Part shown: one piece after another, positions 24,473 through 32,535 of the stretch
Layout of the letters: each line of letters starts with the position of its first letter
How positions within the stretch are numbered: the stretch's first letter is position 1
Assembly (NCBI RefSeq): GCF_009649745.1
Contig: NZ_WJNG01000012.1
Location: forward strand, 33,231 to 97,230
Length of the DNA: 64,000 bases
Direction of reading: 5' to 3'
Origin: Aquibacillus halophilus
Lineage (GTDB): Bacteria; Bacillota; Bacilli; Bacillales; Amphibacillaceae
Made by a program: the position numbers and the translations under genes
The notes under the pieces: model-generated
Told to the model about the DNA's origin: nothing
Databases searched by the model: none
What the model saw: the letters and a program-made list of their open reading frames with translations, nothing else

Positions 24473-25480
24473 ATGACAATTGATCACTCTACCCAATTAT
24501 CATCTTCTGAAATCGCGGTGTTATGGGGTGGATATATTGAAAATACAATGTCTAGGTGCGTATTAACCTACTTTGATTCTATAATTGAAGACCAAGATTT
24601 TAAACCAGTTATTGAACAAGCATTGACCATATCCAATAGAAATGTTAAGCAAATTAAAGAGATACTTACAACTGAACAAATTCCTGTACCTTATGGATTT
24701 AGTGATTCTGATATAAACGTTCAAGCTCCGCGGTTATATTCAGATACGTTTATGGTGCGTTACATTTTATTTATGGGTAGAAGCGGTGAAATAACCAATG
24801 CTTTTGCTCATGGTACTTCCGGTCGTGAAGATATTAGAGCATTATTTTTCAGCCATTTGAAGTCTTCAGCCACTTTATATGACCAAGCGGCCAATGTTAT
24901 GTTGAAAAAGGGTACATTCGTACGTTCTCCCTATATAGTTTACCCTACACAGAATGAATATGTTGAGAAAGAAAATTTTTTAGCGGGGTTTATTGGGGAA
25001 AAAAGACCTTTAACAGCAATGGAAATAGCACATATTGCCACCAATGTGGAATCAAATTCAGTTGGAACAACATTGTTAACTGGCTTTGCACAAACGGCAC
25101 AATCAAATGAGATTAAAAAATATTTGGCAAGAGGATTTGAAATAGGTAAAAAGCAAATGGAAATATTAGATAAAGTGTTAACTGACGATAATACAGCTTC
25201 ACCTAAAACTTGGGATGGAGTTGTCGAAGCATCAACAAGTTCACCTTTCTCTGATAAGCTAATGATGCAGCATGTAGTAACGATGAACTCTCAATCCCTA
25301 GGGAGCTATGGTCAATCTTTAGGTGGAAGCCCACGAAGAGATATTGCTTCCCATTATGCTCGATTTATTGTAGAAGTTGGAAACTACGCTAATGATGGTG
25401 CTGAAATAATGATAACAAATGGTTGGATGGAAAAACCACCACATACGGTTGACCGTCAGAAAACAATGAAGCCCAATTAA
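24473..25480 (+). CDS. DUF3231 family protein (two CotF-like repeats)
   Basis: The 335-residue protein matches DUF3231, which consists of two four-helix repeats. The first (about 8-165) contains LWGGYIENTMSRCVLTYF and VPYGFSDSDINVQAPRLYSD; the second (about 172-325) contains ALTAMEIAHIA-like LTAMEIAHIATNVESNSV and LMMQHVVTMNSQSLGSYG. The family is common in spore formers and related to spore coat CotF domains; its role is unknown. GGAGGT precedes the ATG. Monocistronic. Confidence 0.88.
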   Translation: MTIDHSTQLSSSEIAVLWGGYIENTMSRCVLTYFDSIIEDQDFKPVIEQALTISNRNVKQIKEILTTEQIPVPYGFSDSDINVQAPRLYSDTFMVRYILFMGRSGEITNAFAHGTSGREDIRALFFSHLKSSATLYDQAANVMLKKGTFVRSPYIVYPTQNEYVEKENFLAGFIGEKRPLTAMEIAHIATNVESNSVGTTLLTGFAQTAQSNEIKKYLARGFEIGKKQMEILDKVLTDDNTASPKTWDGVVEASTSSPFSDKLMMQHVVTMNSQSLGSYGQSLGGSPRRDIASHYARFIVEVGNYANDGAEIMITNGWMEKPPHTVDRQKTMKPN

Positions 25481-25549
25481 CCTTTCTATTGAACACATAA
25501 TTTTGTGTAAAACTTTCAAAACTGAGACGGGGAATTAGCAATGAAAATT

Positions 25550-25578
25550 GGTACGCCCACTCTAAGAGAAGGTGTACC
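25550..25578 (+). terminator. Terminator after the DUF3231 gene
   Basis: GGTACGCC (25550-25557) pairs with GGTGTACC (25571-25578) with one G-U pair, then GTTTT. Confidence 0.6.
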
Positions 25579-25650
25579 GTTTTAATGGTTTTTGAACTAA
25601 TTTAATGCGGATCCTCTAATGAAATCTAAGAATAGAGTTAGTTCACCTGT

Positions 25651-25983
25651 TTAATGACAAATACCTAAATTAAACGCAATTACTTTTAGTTGGCTCCCAA
25701 CCACCAATAACCATACTACATGGTGGCTGATATGGGTTATGAGATAACCTCTTTGTTTTTTGAACAATTTAAACCTATACTGAAAAAAGAAGAAAAGAAC
25801 TGTTATGGTAGTAATAATGGATGTGAGACCTAAAATTCCTTTAAATGGAGAGGTCCAAAGATAATCATTGATAGTGGGTATAACTAATACAGTATCGAAA
25901 TAAATAGTCAAAAAATAAATGCCTAGCGACCAGGAAAGAAGCATAAGTCCAACAATAATAACACTTGATATGTTTTTCGCCAT
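25651..25983 (-). CDS. Small membrane protein of unknown function
   Basis: The 110-residue protein has three hydrophobic segments (about 6-24, 45-65, 88-104) separated by a basic loop RFKLFKKQRGYLITHISHH. The ATG at 25983 has GGAGG five bases upstream; a TTG four codons earlier is part of that ribosome site. No family recognised. The region 25996-26083 upstream holds nothing clear. Confidence 0.65.
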   Translation of the reverse strand: MAKNISSVIIVGLMLLSWSLGIYFLTIYFDTVLVIPTINDYLWTSPFKGILGLTSIITTITVLFFFFQYRFKLFKKQRGYLITHISHHVVWLLVVGSQLKVIAFNLGICH

Positions 25984-26080
25984 ACTTACCTCCAATTTAT
26001 TAATTCCGAGTAAACTAATAGGTTTTACCTTATTTTATGTTTGATTCTTTTTTTTGTCAATGATATAAAGGGTAAACTTA

Positions 26081-26089
26081 TGGTATAAT
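26081..26089 (+). promoter_or_regulatory. Extended -10 promoter of rlmN
   Basis: TGGTATAAT is an extended -10; transcription would begin near 26096 and give a leader of about 110 bases before the GTG start. Confidence 0.5.
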
Positions 26090-26206
26090 GGAACGATTTC
26101 CACGTTATAATATTTTTCCATCATAAACGGGTTGCTACAATGGCATAATATAGGTAGTATAGATAAGTAGAAATTTTAGGTTTAGAATTGAAATGAGGTT
26201 TTAAAA

Positions 26207-27277
26207 GTGGAGAAAAAATCCATCTATGGAATGACATTCGATCAATTAACAACTTGGCTTACGGAACATGGTCAGAAAAAGTTCCGAGTGTCACAGGTGT
26301 GGGACTGGCTATATAAAAAGCGAGTTACTGATTTTTCAGAGATGAAGAATGTAAATAGTGAGTGTATTCAACTATTAGAAGATAATTTTTATATACAATC
26401 GTTAACACAGGAAATTAAGCAGGAATCAAAGGATGGAACCATAAAATTTCTTTTCAAGCTACAGGATGGAAATTTAATTGAAACAGTGTTAATGCGGTTT
26501 AATTATGGTTTATCTGTTTGTGTTACCACGCAAGTCGGATGTAACATTGGGTGTACATTCTGTGCGAGTGGATTATTAACCAAAAATCGCGACCTATCTG
26601 GTGGAGAAATTGTTGAGCAGATTATGAATGTTCAACACCATTTAGATCAAGCTGAGAAAGATGAAAGAGTGAGTCATATTGTCGTGATGGGTATTGGTGA
26701 GCCATTTGATAATTACAGTAATATGATGGACTTCTTCCGTGTTGTCAATGATCAGAAAGGGTTATCGATTGGCGCGAGACATATTACTGTCTCTACCAGT
26801 GGTTTAGCTCATAAAATTTATGATTTTGCTGATGAGGACATCCAAATTAATTTGGCAGTATCACTACATGCTCCAAATAATGAATTAAGAACAAGAATTA
26901 TGAAAATAAATAAGGCATTCCCACTAGAAAAATTAATGCCGGCGATAGATTATTATTTAGAAAAAACAAATCGAAGAATTACATTTGAGTATATTTTACT
27001 GAGGGATGTAAACGATCATGTCGAAGAAGCAGAAGAGCTTGCCAAATTGCTAAGTAATAAACGACATTTATCCTATGTTAATTTGATACCTTATAATCCC
27101 GTCGATGAGCATAATCAGTATCAACGTAGCACGAAACAAGCGATTTTAAAGTTTTATGAAACTTTATTGAATAAGGGTATCAATTGTGGTGTTCGTGTTG
27201 AACAAGGATCTGATATTGATGCGGCCTGTGGACAGCTACGGAGCAAGCAAATTAAAAAGGAAAAAACTCATTCATAA
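26207..27277 (+). CDS. rlmN: 23S rRNA (adenine2503-C2)-methyltransferase RlmN
   Basis: The 356-residue radical SAM enzyme methylates A2503 of 23S rRNA and A37 of some tRNAs. The cluster motif is C112-x3-C116-x2-C119 ([13 protein letters not shown]) and the methyl-carrying Cys341 is in [11 protein letters not shown] start with TGAGG upstream. The block after the cluster motif reads [12 protein letters not shown], which recalls Streptococcus/Lactobacillus RlmN rather than the GGLKRNL of B. subtilis RlmN. The usual Bacillus neighbours rsmB and prpC-prkC are absent. It could therefore be a second, transferred copy. It is not Cfr, which has CATGDIGLKK-type sequence. Confidence 0.88.
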   Translation: MEKKSIYGMTFDQLTTWLTEHGQKKFRVSQVWDWLYKKRVTDFSEMKNVNSECIQLLEDNFYIQSLTQEIKQESKDGTIKFLFKLQDGNLIETVLMRFNYGLSVCVTTQVGCNIGCTFCASGLLTKNRDLSGGEIVEQIMNVQHHLDQAEKDERVSHIVVMGIGEPFDNYSNMMDFFRVVNDQKGLSIGARHITVSTSGLAHKIYDFADEDIQINLAVSLHAPNNELRTRIMKINKAFPLEKLMPAIDYYLEKTNRRITFEYILLRDVNDHVEEAEELAKLLSNKRHLSYVNLIPYNPVDEHNQYQRSTKQAILKFYETLLNKGINCGVRVEQGSDIDAACGQLRSKQIKKEKTHS

Positions 27278-27285
27278 GGAAGTAG

Positions 27286-27321
27286 AAAAAATCATTGCGA
27301 TTTCTCTCGCAATGATTTTTT
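27286..27321 (+). terminator. Terminator after rlmN
   Basis: AAAAAATCATTGCGA (27286-27300) pairs with TCGCAATGATTTTTT (27307-27321). The next 360 bases to 27683 contain no gene or structure that I can support. Confidence 0.92.
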
Positions 27322-27683
27322 TGTTGTTTAATTATTTTACCTGATTCAAAAAACATAAAATTACCTTTTGCTAGCAGCTTATGAATCGCCTCGGTAATGC
27401 TAACTTTCCTTGATGAAACAAAAAGGAAAAAACGCTGATAGAGAAACGCCGAGCTATTAATTGAAAAGATAAAGAAAACGGAAGAATTATTATAGTTTCC
27501 AACGAGAGAATCTATGCTTTTGAGTTTAAAGTAGAAGCTGATTTTGAATCCATGCACTAAAGAAAATATTAACTAATGGGTTCTGAGAAGAATACTACTT
27601 TTTTGTTTGGTCACTCGGACGCTATGATACTATTAGATATAACAGATAATGAGTGGATTTAATAATGAAAAGGAGGAGAAATA

Positions 27684-27839
27684 ATGATCTTTTTAACTAT
27701 TTTACTTACGGTTATTCAATTTAGCATTTTAATTTATTTATTCTTTAGTGTAAGGAATGTAAAGAAGATGATGGAAACACAACAACTTGAAACTAATAAA
27801 CTATTGGTTGCTATCAGGAAAATAGAAGATAAGCTGTAA
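27684..27839 (+). CDS. Small single-helix membrane protein (51 residues)
   Basis: ATG 27684 follows AAAGGAGGAG by 6 bases, a very strong ribosome site. The peptide has one hydrophobic helix (about residues 2-22) and a charged, coiled-coil-like tail KKMMETQQLETNKLLVAIRKIEDKL. Such proteins often assist membrane complexes, but nothing shows a partner. The next gene starts 28 bases later and may be co-transcribed. Confidence 0.7.
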   Translation: MIFLTILLTVIQFSILIYLFFSVRNVKKMMETQQLETNKLLVAIRKIEDKL

Positions 27840-27866
27840 ATATAGACATCCTATTTGGAGGTAATT

Positions 27867-28283
27867 ATGAAGCTAATCGTTTACATCTCTCTATGTTTAT
27901 TCATTGGAATACTAGGAGCTTTAGTGTTGACCAATAACTTCCCATCACATTTAAACAGTTTTGATAATCCGACTGCTGGTGATATTTTAGATGGTAATCC
28001 CGATGCAGATATACTAAAGCTGGACGGATTAATCTATCTAAATTCTACTAGTTCAGAATGGTTGGAAACTAATACATATACTAGGGGAGAAAAGATTGGT
28101 CAAATTAAAAAGCGAACAACAAATACTTGGTTTTATAGAAATCTCTTTGCAACTAAACTGCCAAAAGGTACAAATGTCTATACATCAAATGGGGACCAAT
28201 ATAGTTCTGGGGATGCTCCCTTCATAGTAATTGTAGATCTAAATAATCAAGAGTTAATTTATCATTCATTAATAGAAGGCTAA
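27867..28283 (+). CDS. Membrane-anchored or secreted protein of unknown function
   Basis: The 138-residue protein has an N-terminal hydrophobic helix (about 3-23) that can act as signal anchor; no lipobox. The outside part is soluble and reads DADILKLDGLIYLNSTSSEWL, then KIGQIKKRT, GTNVYTSNGDQY and FIVIVDLNNQELIYHSLIEG, which looks like a small beta-domain. ATG 27867 has GGAGG five bases upstream; a TTG at 27855 is part of the ribosome site. Family not recognised. Confidence 0.7.
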   Translation: MKLIVYISLCLFIGILGALVLTNNFPSHLNSFDNPTAGDILDGNPDADILKLDGLIYLNSTSSEWLETNTYTRGEKIGQIKKRTTNTWFYRNLFATKLPKGTNVYTSNGDQYSSGDAPFIVIVDLNNQELIYHSLIEG

Positions 28284-28317
28284 ATAGATTTAAGTTTAGT
28301 AGGTTGCTGAATTCAAC

Positions 28318-28852
28318 ATGACAATGCTGAAAGAGGTGGTTAACGTAGTCTATCATTTGTTAATTGAGAAAATGGTTAGAGCAGATTGGAATCGAGTTCA
28401 GGAAATATATTCTGAAGGTATTAAAACTGGTAACGCAACATTTGAAACAGAAGTACCTACATGGAAAAAATGGGATAGTAGCCATTCATTGGAATGTAGA
28501 ATCAGTGCTCGTGCCAACCAAGAAATTGTTGGTTGGGCTACATTAAGTCCTGTCTCAAGCAGAAGTGTGTACGATGGTGTTGCTGAAGTCAGTGTATATA
28601 TCGATCAAGCTTACAACGGCCAAGGGGTTGGTAGCAAGTTATTAAATAAATTGGTAGAAATAAGTGAACAAAATGGTGTTTGGACATTACAATCAGGAAT
28701 TTTCCCCGAAAACATTGCAAGTATTAGATAGATTACATGAAAAGTTCGGATTTCGGCAAGTTGGTTATCGTGAGCGGATTGCTAAAAGAAATGAGATTTG
28801 GCGAGATGTATTATTGTTCGAAAGAAGAAGTAGCGTGGTGGGAATAAACTGA
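28318..28852 (+). pseudogene. GNAT acetyltransferase (phosphinothricin-type) broken by a 4-base duplication
   Basis: The first frame reads MVRADWNRVQEIYSEG and goes through the acetyl-CoA loop QGVGSKLL to GIFPENIASIR, then stops at 28729-28731. The rest of the family (LHEKFGFRQVGYRERI and IWRDVLLFERRS) follows in another frame to 28852. At the junction the bases TAGATAGA (28725-28732) are a tandem 4-base repeat; removing one copy gives IASIR-LHEKFGF with no interruption. The start is uncertain (TTG 28357 is likely). The repaired product would be about 163 residues. The family acetylates phosphinothricin or amino acid analogues. Confidence 0.85.
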
Positions 28853-28937
28853 AAAGCGAATTTTAAATTTTAGGTAGTATTAACTATAAAAAATAGTTAT
28901 AAAGTATTAAATTTGTTATTTTTTTTATAAAAATCTA

Positions 28938-28965
28938 TTGGAATTTTGCATTAATTTGGTATAAT
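28938..28965 (+). promoter_or_regulatory. Promoter of the c-di-GMP riboswitch transcript
   Basis: TTGGAA (28938-28943) and TATAAT (28960-28965) are 16 bases apart, with TGG before the -10 (extended -10). Transcription should begin near 28972, a few bases before the aptamer. Confidence 0.75.
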
Positions 28966-28984
28966 ATAACTAGATAAGTGAATA

Positions 28985-29075
28985 GTTTACCGAAAAGGCA
29001 AACTTATCGAAAGATAAGGACGCAAAGCCACGGACCTAAAGTTTTTATACTATGGTAGCCGGGCCACCGAAGAAA
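28985..29075 (+). ncRNA. Cyclic di-GMP-I (GEMM) riboswitch aptamer
   Basis: The order of conserved parts matches the GEMM-I aptamer: GGCAAAC, a stem TTATC capped by a GAAA tetraloop, GGACGCAAAGCC, CGGACCTAAAG, then GGTAGCCGGGCCACCGA. A promoter stands immediately upstream and a U-tailed terminator follows at 29080. The segment CGGACCTAAAG (29031-29041) is complementary to CTTTAGGTTCG (29094-29104) of the terminator, with one G-U pair, so an antiterminator can form only if that strand is released from the aptamer. This predicts that bound c-di-GMP favours termination. Confidence 0.93.
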
Positions 29076-29079
29076 ACAG

Positions 29080-29110
29080 GGCGAACCTATTTTCTTTAGG
29101 TTCGCCTTTT
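29080..29110 (+). terminator. Riboswitch expression-platform terminator
   Basis: GGCGAACCTA (29080-29089) pairs perfectly with TAGGTTCGCC (29097-29106), followed by four T. It lies between the aptamer and the PilZ gene. Confidence 0.92.
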
Positions 29111-29187
29111 GGTATGCATTAAGTAGTGAAGTGTTTTTTTAAACTGTTAAATAGGATTATTAAAACGAACTGAAAGAGGTGAGAACT

Positions 29188-29730
29188 ATGTTTTATATTG
29201 TCCTTTTCCAAGCAATCATCATGATTGTATTAACTGTTGTTTTTTTTCGAAAAAAACTTATTGCCCAACAACAATTAACTAGTTCCTCATCAGATTCTTC
29301 ATTGAAAAATCAAGAAAAAAAGGACGAAAAATTACCTAATTTCTTTGGGAAGAACCGAAGAGAGCATTTTCGAGTCCCCTTAAGCGATCAAACTTGTTTA
29401 GTAGAATTTATTGATTTCGAGAATGAAAAGCTAAATAATTTAAAAAACAAAAAATTCAATGCAAGCATAGAGAATATCAGTCTAGGTGGGATGAAAGTAG
29501 ATTGCACGTACAATTTCCCGGTTAGACAAAAAATATCCATTTTAATAAGATTTAGTTTAAAGGATGAGGATTTCTCTTTAAAAGGGGAAATATTAAGAAA
29601 AGAAGAGCATAATCATCTTGACTCTATTTCCTATGGTATTCGCTTTAAAGGGATTTCGGAAATCAACCAGGATAAATTATGCGCGATTTTAAATCAAGTA
29701 ATATTTGAAAAAAACAAAAAAGTCAGTTGA
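29188..29730 (+). CDS. Membrane-anchored PilZ domain protein
   Basis: The 180-residue protein has one N-terminal membrane helix (about 3-20), a Ser/Lys-rich linker, and a PilZ domain (about 55-175). Both c-di-GMP binding motifs are present: RxxxR (R58-x3-R62 in NRREHFR) and NISLGG (96-101), the (D/N)xSxxG motif. It should bind c-di-GMP in the cytosol and act on a partner at the membrane. ATG 29188 follows AGAGGTGA. A c-di-GMP riboswitch controls its message, so the same ligand acts on both RNA and protein. Confidence 0.9.
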   Translation: MFYIVLFQAIIMIVLTVVFFRKKLIAQQQLTSSSSDSSLKNQEKKDEKLPNFFGKNRREHFRVPLSDQTCLVEFIDFENEKLNNLKNKKFNASIENISLGGMKVDCTYNFPVRQKISILIRFSLKDEDFSLKGEILRKEEHNHLDSISYGIRFKGISEINQDKLCAILNQVIFEKNKKVS

Positions 29731-29756
29731 TTTTCTGAAAAAGTAAAAACTTCACG

Positions 29757-29786
29757 AAAACATGGTTTAATAATGAACCATGTTTT
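29757..29786 (+). terminator. Terminator after the PilZ gene
   Basis: AAAACATGGTT (29757-29767) pairs with AACCATGTTTT (29776-29786), then T residues. Confidence 0.9.
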
Positions 29787-29844
29787 TTTGTATAAATTTG
29801 TTATTAAGGACGAAGCTAATAGTTAATAATTTTTATATTGTGAG

Positions 29845-30330
29845 TTGACGATAATGAGGTTAGTTCTATTTATTAATATCATGGTTGTTTCATTAATTTC
29901 GTTTTTTGTATTAAAGAAGAGGCTTAGCATGCTAGAAAATATTTTCCTGTTAATCGTTTTAGAATTCATTTTTACATCATATTGTGCCATTCTAGTGGTT
30001 AATTTTGAATTATGGGAAGTGAATAGTCGGATTGATCTATTCATTACATATAAAATATTTGAAATGATTATCCTACCATTATTTTTCATTTCGTATTTTA
30101 ACCTGATAACTTTGTTTAATTTGTGGTGGAAAAAAATAGTATTCACAGTATTCTCCCTAGGTTTCATTTACAGTTTAGAGTTACTTTTGGTTCAGTGGAA
30201 TGTAATCACCTACGAAGGTTGGTACTTTTGGCAATCGATTATCTCTTTATCGATAATCTTACTAGTAGTACATTTAATACATTTAAATTTCAGCAAGTTA
30301 CTGAATAAAGAAGGGGTGATACATCGATGA
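29845..30330 (+). CDS. Membrane protein of unknown function
   Basis: The protein of about 161 residues has four to five hydrophobic helices and ends in HLNFSKLLNKEGVIHR. The start is TTG 29845 or ATG 29854; neither has a strong ribosome site. It overlaps the next gene by the four bases ATGA (30327-30330), so both are translationally coupled. Its size, helix pattern and pairing recall CBO0543-type Bacillota membrane proteins, many of which occur as adjacent copies; this assignment is tentative. Confidence 0.68.
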   Translation: MTIMRLVLFINIMVVSLISFFVLKKRLSMLENIFLLIVLEFIFTSYCAILVVNFELWEVNSRIDLFITYKIFEMIILPLFFISYFNLITLFNLWWKKIVFTVFSLGFIYSLELLLVQWNVITYEGWYFWQSIISLSIILLVVHLIHLNFSKLLNKEGVIHR

Positions 30331-30836
30331 TCTTACCTGAACAGTTTGATCAAAATGAACTCTTTGTGTTAACCTCACTTCTTATTTTTTATTCGTTACT
30401 GTTCTGGCTCCCAAATCGGTTCCCTTTAAGTCTGATTATCTTAATGATGATATCATCGGCCACTGTTGCGAGACTAACTGATCATTTGTTGTCAGGATCG
30501 AAGATGAATTTGTACAGTATCATGGATTTAGATAAGTATGAACTTTTCGATTTTTTCACCTACCTTTTATATGCTCCATTTGGTTACTTTTTGGTTTATG
30601 GGTATGATAAATTCAAGCTTCAAGGAATATCTGTTCTTTTATATATATTAGTTTGGGCACTAGGAGCAACTGCGTTTGGAGAAATTAGCCTATTATTTGG
30701 TGTCTTCAAATATAAAGAATGGGAAGCATCATACTCATTTACATATTACTTTATTATGATTTCTCTAATGCTATTAGTTTATAGGTTTTTTAAGCGGAGT
30801 TATAAGCTACATAAAGTAGAAATTTATAATAGGTAG
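30327..30836 (+). CDS. CBO0543-like membrane protein
   Basis: The 169-residue protein has five hydrophobic helices, with a conserved-looking middle part DKYELFDFFTYLLYAPFGYF and a later EISLLFGVFKYKEWEASYSF. This resembles the CBO0543 family of spore-forming Bacillota, whose role is unknown. It is coupled to the preceding gene by an ATGA overlap and ends at a terminator. Whether these two share the riboswitch is doubtful, because a terminator separates them from the PilZ gene. Confidence 0.72.
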   Translation: MILPEQFDQNELFVLTSLLIFYSLLFWLPNRFPLSLIILMMISSATVARLTDHLLSGSKMNLYSIMDLDKYELFDFFTYLLYAPFGYFLVYGYDKFKLQGISVLLYILVWALGATAFGEISLLFGVFKYKEWEASYSFTYYFIMISLMLLVYRFFKRSYKLHKVEIYNR

Positions 30837-30851
30837 TGAGTGTATAAATAC

Positions 30852-30894
30852 AAAAAAGCACTAAGAACCCTAACATAGGGTTTCTAGTGCTTTT
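30852..30894 (+). terminator. Terminator after the two-gene membrane unit
   Basis: A long stem with a bulge is formed by AAAAGCACTA and AGAACCCTA pairing with TAGGGTTTCT and AGTGCTTTT. The stretch 30895-31164 after it shows only two tiny minus-strand frames (ends at 30918 and 30993) that may be gene scraps. Confidence 0.85.
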
Positions 30895-31164
30895 GTTAAA
30901 ATTTGTTTTAAATATTATTACATTTGATTAGGGTTATTAATCTGGTTCATTTGTGGATTCACTGTGTTTGGCATTTCATGAAATATTAAAAGCTAGTGGT
31001 TGATAATATCCATCTTGGTTTGGTTGATCCAAGCCCACATTTCATAAGCCATTTCTAGACAAAGGTTGGTTAAAGTCGAATTTTAGGACAATTAAACCAA
31101 AAAATGGCTAGTTCGTAATCTTCATTATAATATAGTAGTAAGTTCATCTTTTAGGAGGGGTATT

Positions 31165-31896
31165 TTGGAGGCTATTGTTTATGTGGGTCATGGAAGCAAA
31201 AATGTAAAACGAAATAAACAATTTATCTCGTTTATTAATTATTCAAAGCAAGCAATTGATTACTCGGTCCAAGAGATTGGCTGGCTTGAGTTTTCCGAGC
31301 CGAAGATTAAAGGAGCAATAGAAAAATGTATTAAAAAGGGAGCAACTGCTATAATTGTTGTCCCAGTCTTTCTTTTATCTGGCGTTCATGTAAAAAAGGA
31401 CATTCCTAGTCAGATAATCGCAGCGCAAAAGCAGTATCCATTTTTAACTATTAAGGTTGCGAATCCATTAGGTGTCGACTCGATAATGGTAGAGTTGTTA
31501 AGGGGAAAATTTTTGGAAAAGAATTTGGCCACATCCAATCGAAAAGCTATTGTATTAGTTTCACATGGGAGCCGTAATAGACGAGCACTTAAGGAATTTG
31601 AATCGCTAATAGATCTTTTTCGGGAACAAGCAAATGATCAACAGGATGTGTACAGTGCATACTTAAAAACAAATGAACCTTCATTAAATGAACAACTGCT
31701 CCATTTAATTGGTACACACAAAGAAGTTTACGTTATACCACACTTTTTATTTGAAGGATTAGTAAGTAAAATTGAAGAGATAATTAATGATGTTCTAAGT
31801 GAATTTGTTGATAAGAAAATCATTTTATGTGAACCGGTTGGTTTTGATGATAATTTAAAGGAGTTAATCGCCAAAAGAATAAACGAAGCTAAGTAA
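31165..31896 (+). CDS. sirB: Sirohydrochlorin ferrochelatase / CbiX protein
   Basis: The 243-residue protein has two CbiX halves. The first has GHGS with His9 and the metal-site His75 in LLSGVHVKKD; the second has VSHGSRNRR and PHFLFEGLVSKIEE, in which the second His is missing. Family members insert iron (SirB) or cobalt (CbiX) into sirohydrochlorin, for siroheme or B12. The two-domain length fits SirB of Bacillus. No other siroheme or cobalamin gene lies near, so it is separated from its pathway. TTG start after AGGAGGGG. Confidence 0.85.
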   Translation: MEAIVYVGHGSKNVKRNKQFISFINYSKQAIDYSVQEIGWLEFSEPKIKGAIEKCIKKGATAIIVVPVFLLSGVHVKKDIPSQIIAAQKQYPFLTIKVANPLGVDSIMVELLRGKFLEKNLATSNRKAIVLVSHGSRNRRALKEFESLIDLFREQANDQQDVYSAYLKTNEPSLNEQLLHLIGTHKEVYVIPHFLFEGLVSKIEEIINDVLSEFVDKKIILCEPVGFDDNLKELIAKRINEAK

Positions 31897-32010
31897 CGTG
31901 CTGTAATTTATCCTGTGCCTTATACAATGCCATTTTGGTATTAAGGATTAATAATTCTTTATTCCGAGTAAAAACCTGTGTATAATAAGAATTAGATAAG
32001 GAGGAATTTT

Positions 32011-32424
32011 ATGAGTATTCCTAAACCTCTAGTAAAACTAAATCAATTTTTTATTGTTATTTCTGTTATTCTTGGCCTGATCTTTCATGAGGCAATCTTA
32101 GCTATTCCTTTTATTATCGGTATTTACACACTAATCACACGAAAAAACCCTATTATTTTGTTAGGGAAAAGGTTCCTGTCCAAACCGTTGAATCAATATA
32201 TTCAAGAGGATAAAAATCAACAAATCTTTAACCAGTGGATTGCTACAGTTTGTTTGGGCTTGTCGGTTTTATTCTTTTATTTGAATTTTATTATAGCGGC
32301 TTACGTATTTAGTATTATGGTCGCAGTCGCAGCAGGGTTAGCGTTAATGGGTTATTGTATTGGTTGTACGATTCGTTACCGATTTATGATGTGGAGATAT
32401 AATAGAAGCAAATTACAATCCTAG
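32011..32424 (+). CDS. DUF4395 membrane protein
   Basis: The 137-residue protein begins with the DUF4395 signature IPKPLVKLNQFFIV and ends with MGYCIGCTIRYRFMMWRY, in which two cysteines three apart lie at the membrane edge. It has four hydrophobic helices. DUF4395 genes often lie near thioredoxin, rhodanese or sulfur-handling genes, so the Cys pair may be redox active; no such neighbour is adjacent here except sirB. AAGGAGG precedes the ATG. Confidence 0.82.
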   Translation: MSIPKPLVKLNQFFIVISVILGLIFHEAILAIPFIIGIYTLITRKNPIILLGKRFLSKPLNQYIQEDKNQQIFNQWIATVCLGLSVLFFYLNFIIAAYVFSIMVAVAAGLALMGYCIGCTIRYRFMMWRYNRSKLQS

Positions 32425-32429
32425 TTATT

Positions 32430-32463
32430 AAAGCTACAACTCTATTAAACGAATTGTAGCTTT
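32430..32463 (+). terminator. Terminator after the DUF4395 gene
   Basis: AAAGCTACAA (32430-32439) pairs with TTGTAGCTTT (32454-32463), with a T-tail. Confidence 0.87.
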
Positions 32464-32493
32464 TTTGTTTTAACACATTTGAACAGTGTGCAC

Positions 32494-32535
32494 AAAAGTA
32501 CAGCTCTTTCATCAAAGTGAAAGAGCTGTACTTTT
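32494..32535 (-). terminator. Terminator of the malic enzyme gene
   Basis: AAAAGTACAGCTCTTTC (32494-32510) pairs perfectly with GAAAGAGCTGTACTTTT (32519-32535). On the minus strand it begins at the stop codon and ends in T residues. Confidence 0.93.

Noticed and set aside
26207..27277. Cfr-type antibiotic resistance methyltransferase
   Set aside because: The sequence after the cluster motif and the C-terminus fit RlmN; Cfr-specific blocks are absent.
27252..27557. 101-residue minus-strand frame after rlmN
   Set aside because: It crosses the rlmN terminator, has no ribosome site and a composition typical of AT-rich non-coding DNA.
30918..31052. Two tiny minus-strand frames (MPNTVNPQMNQINNPNQM and MAYEMWAWINQTKMDIINH)
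   Set aside because: They are 18 and 19 residues long, lie in different frames and have no ribosome site. They may be scraps of an old gene, but this cannot be shown.
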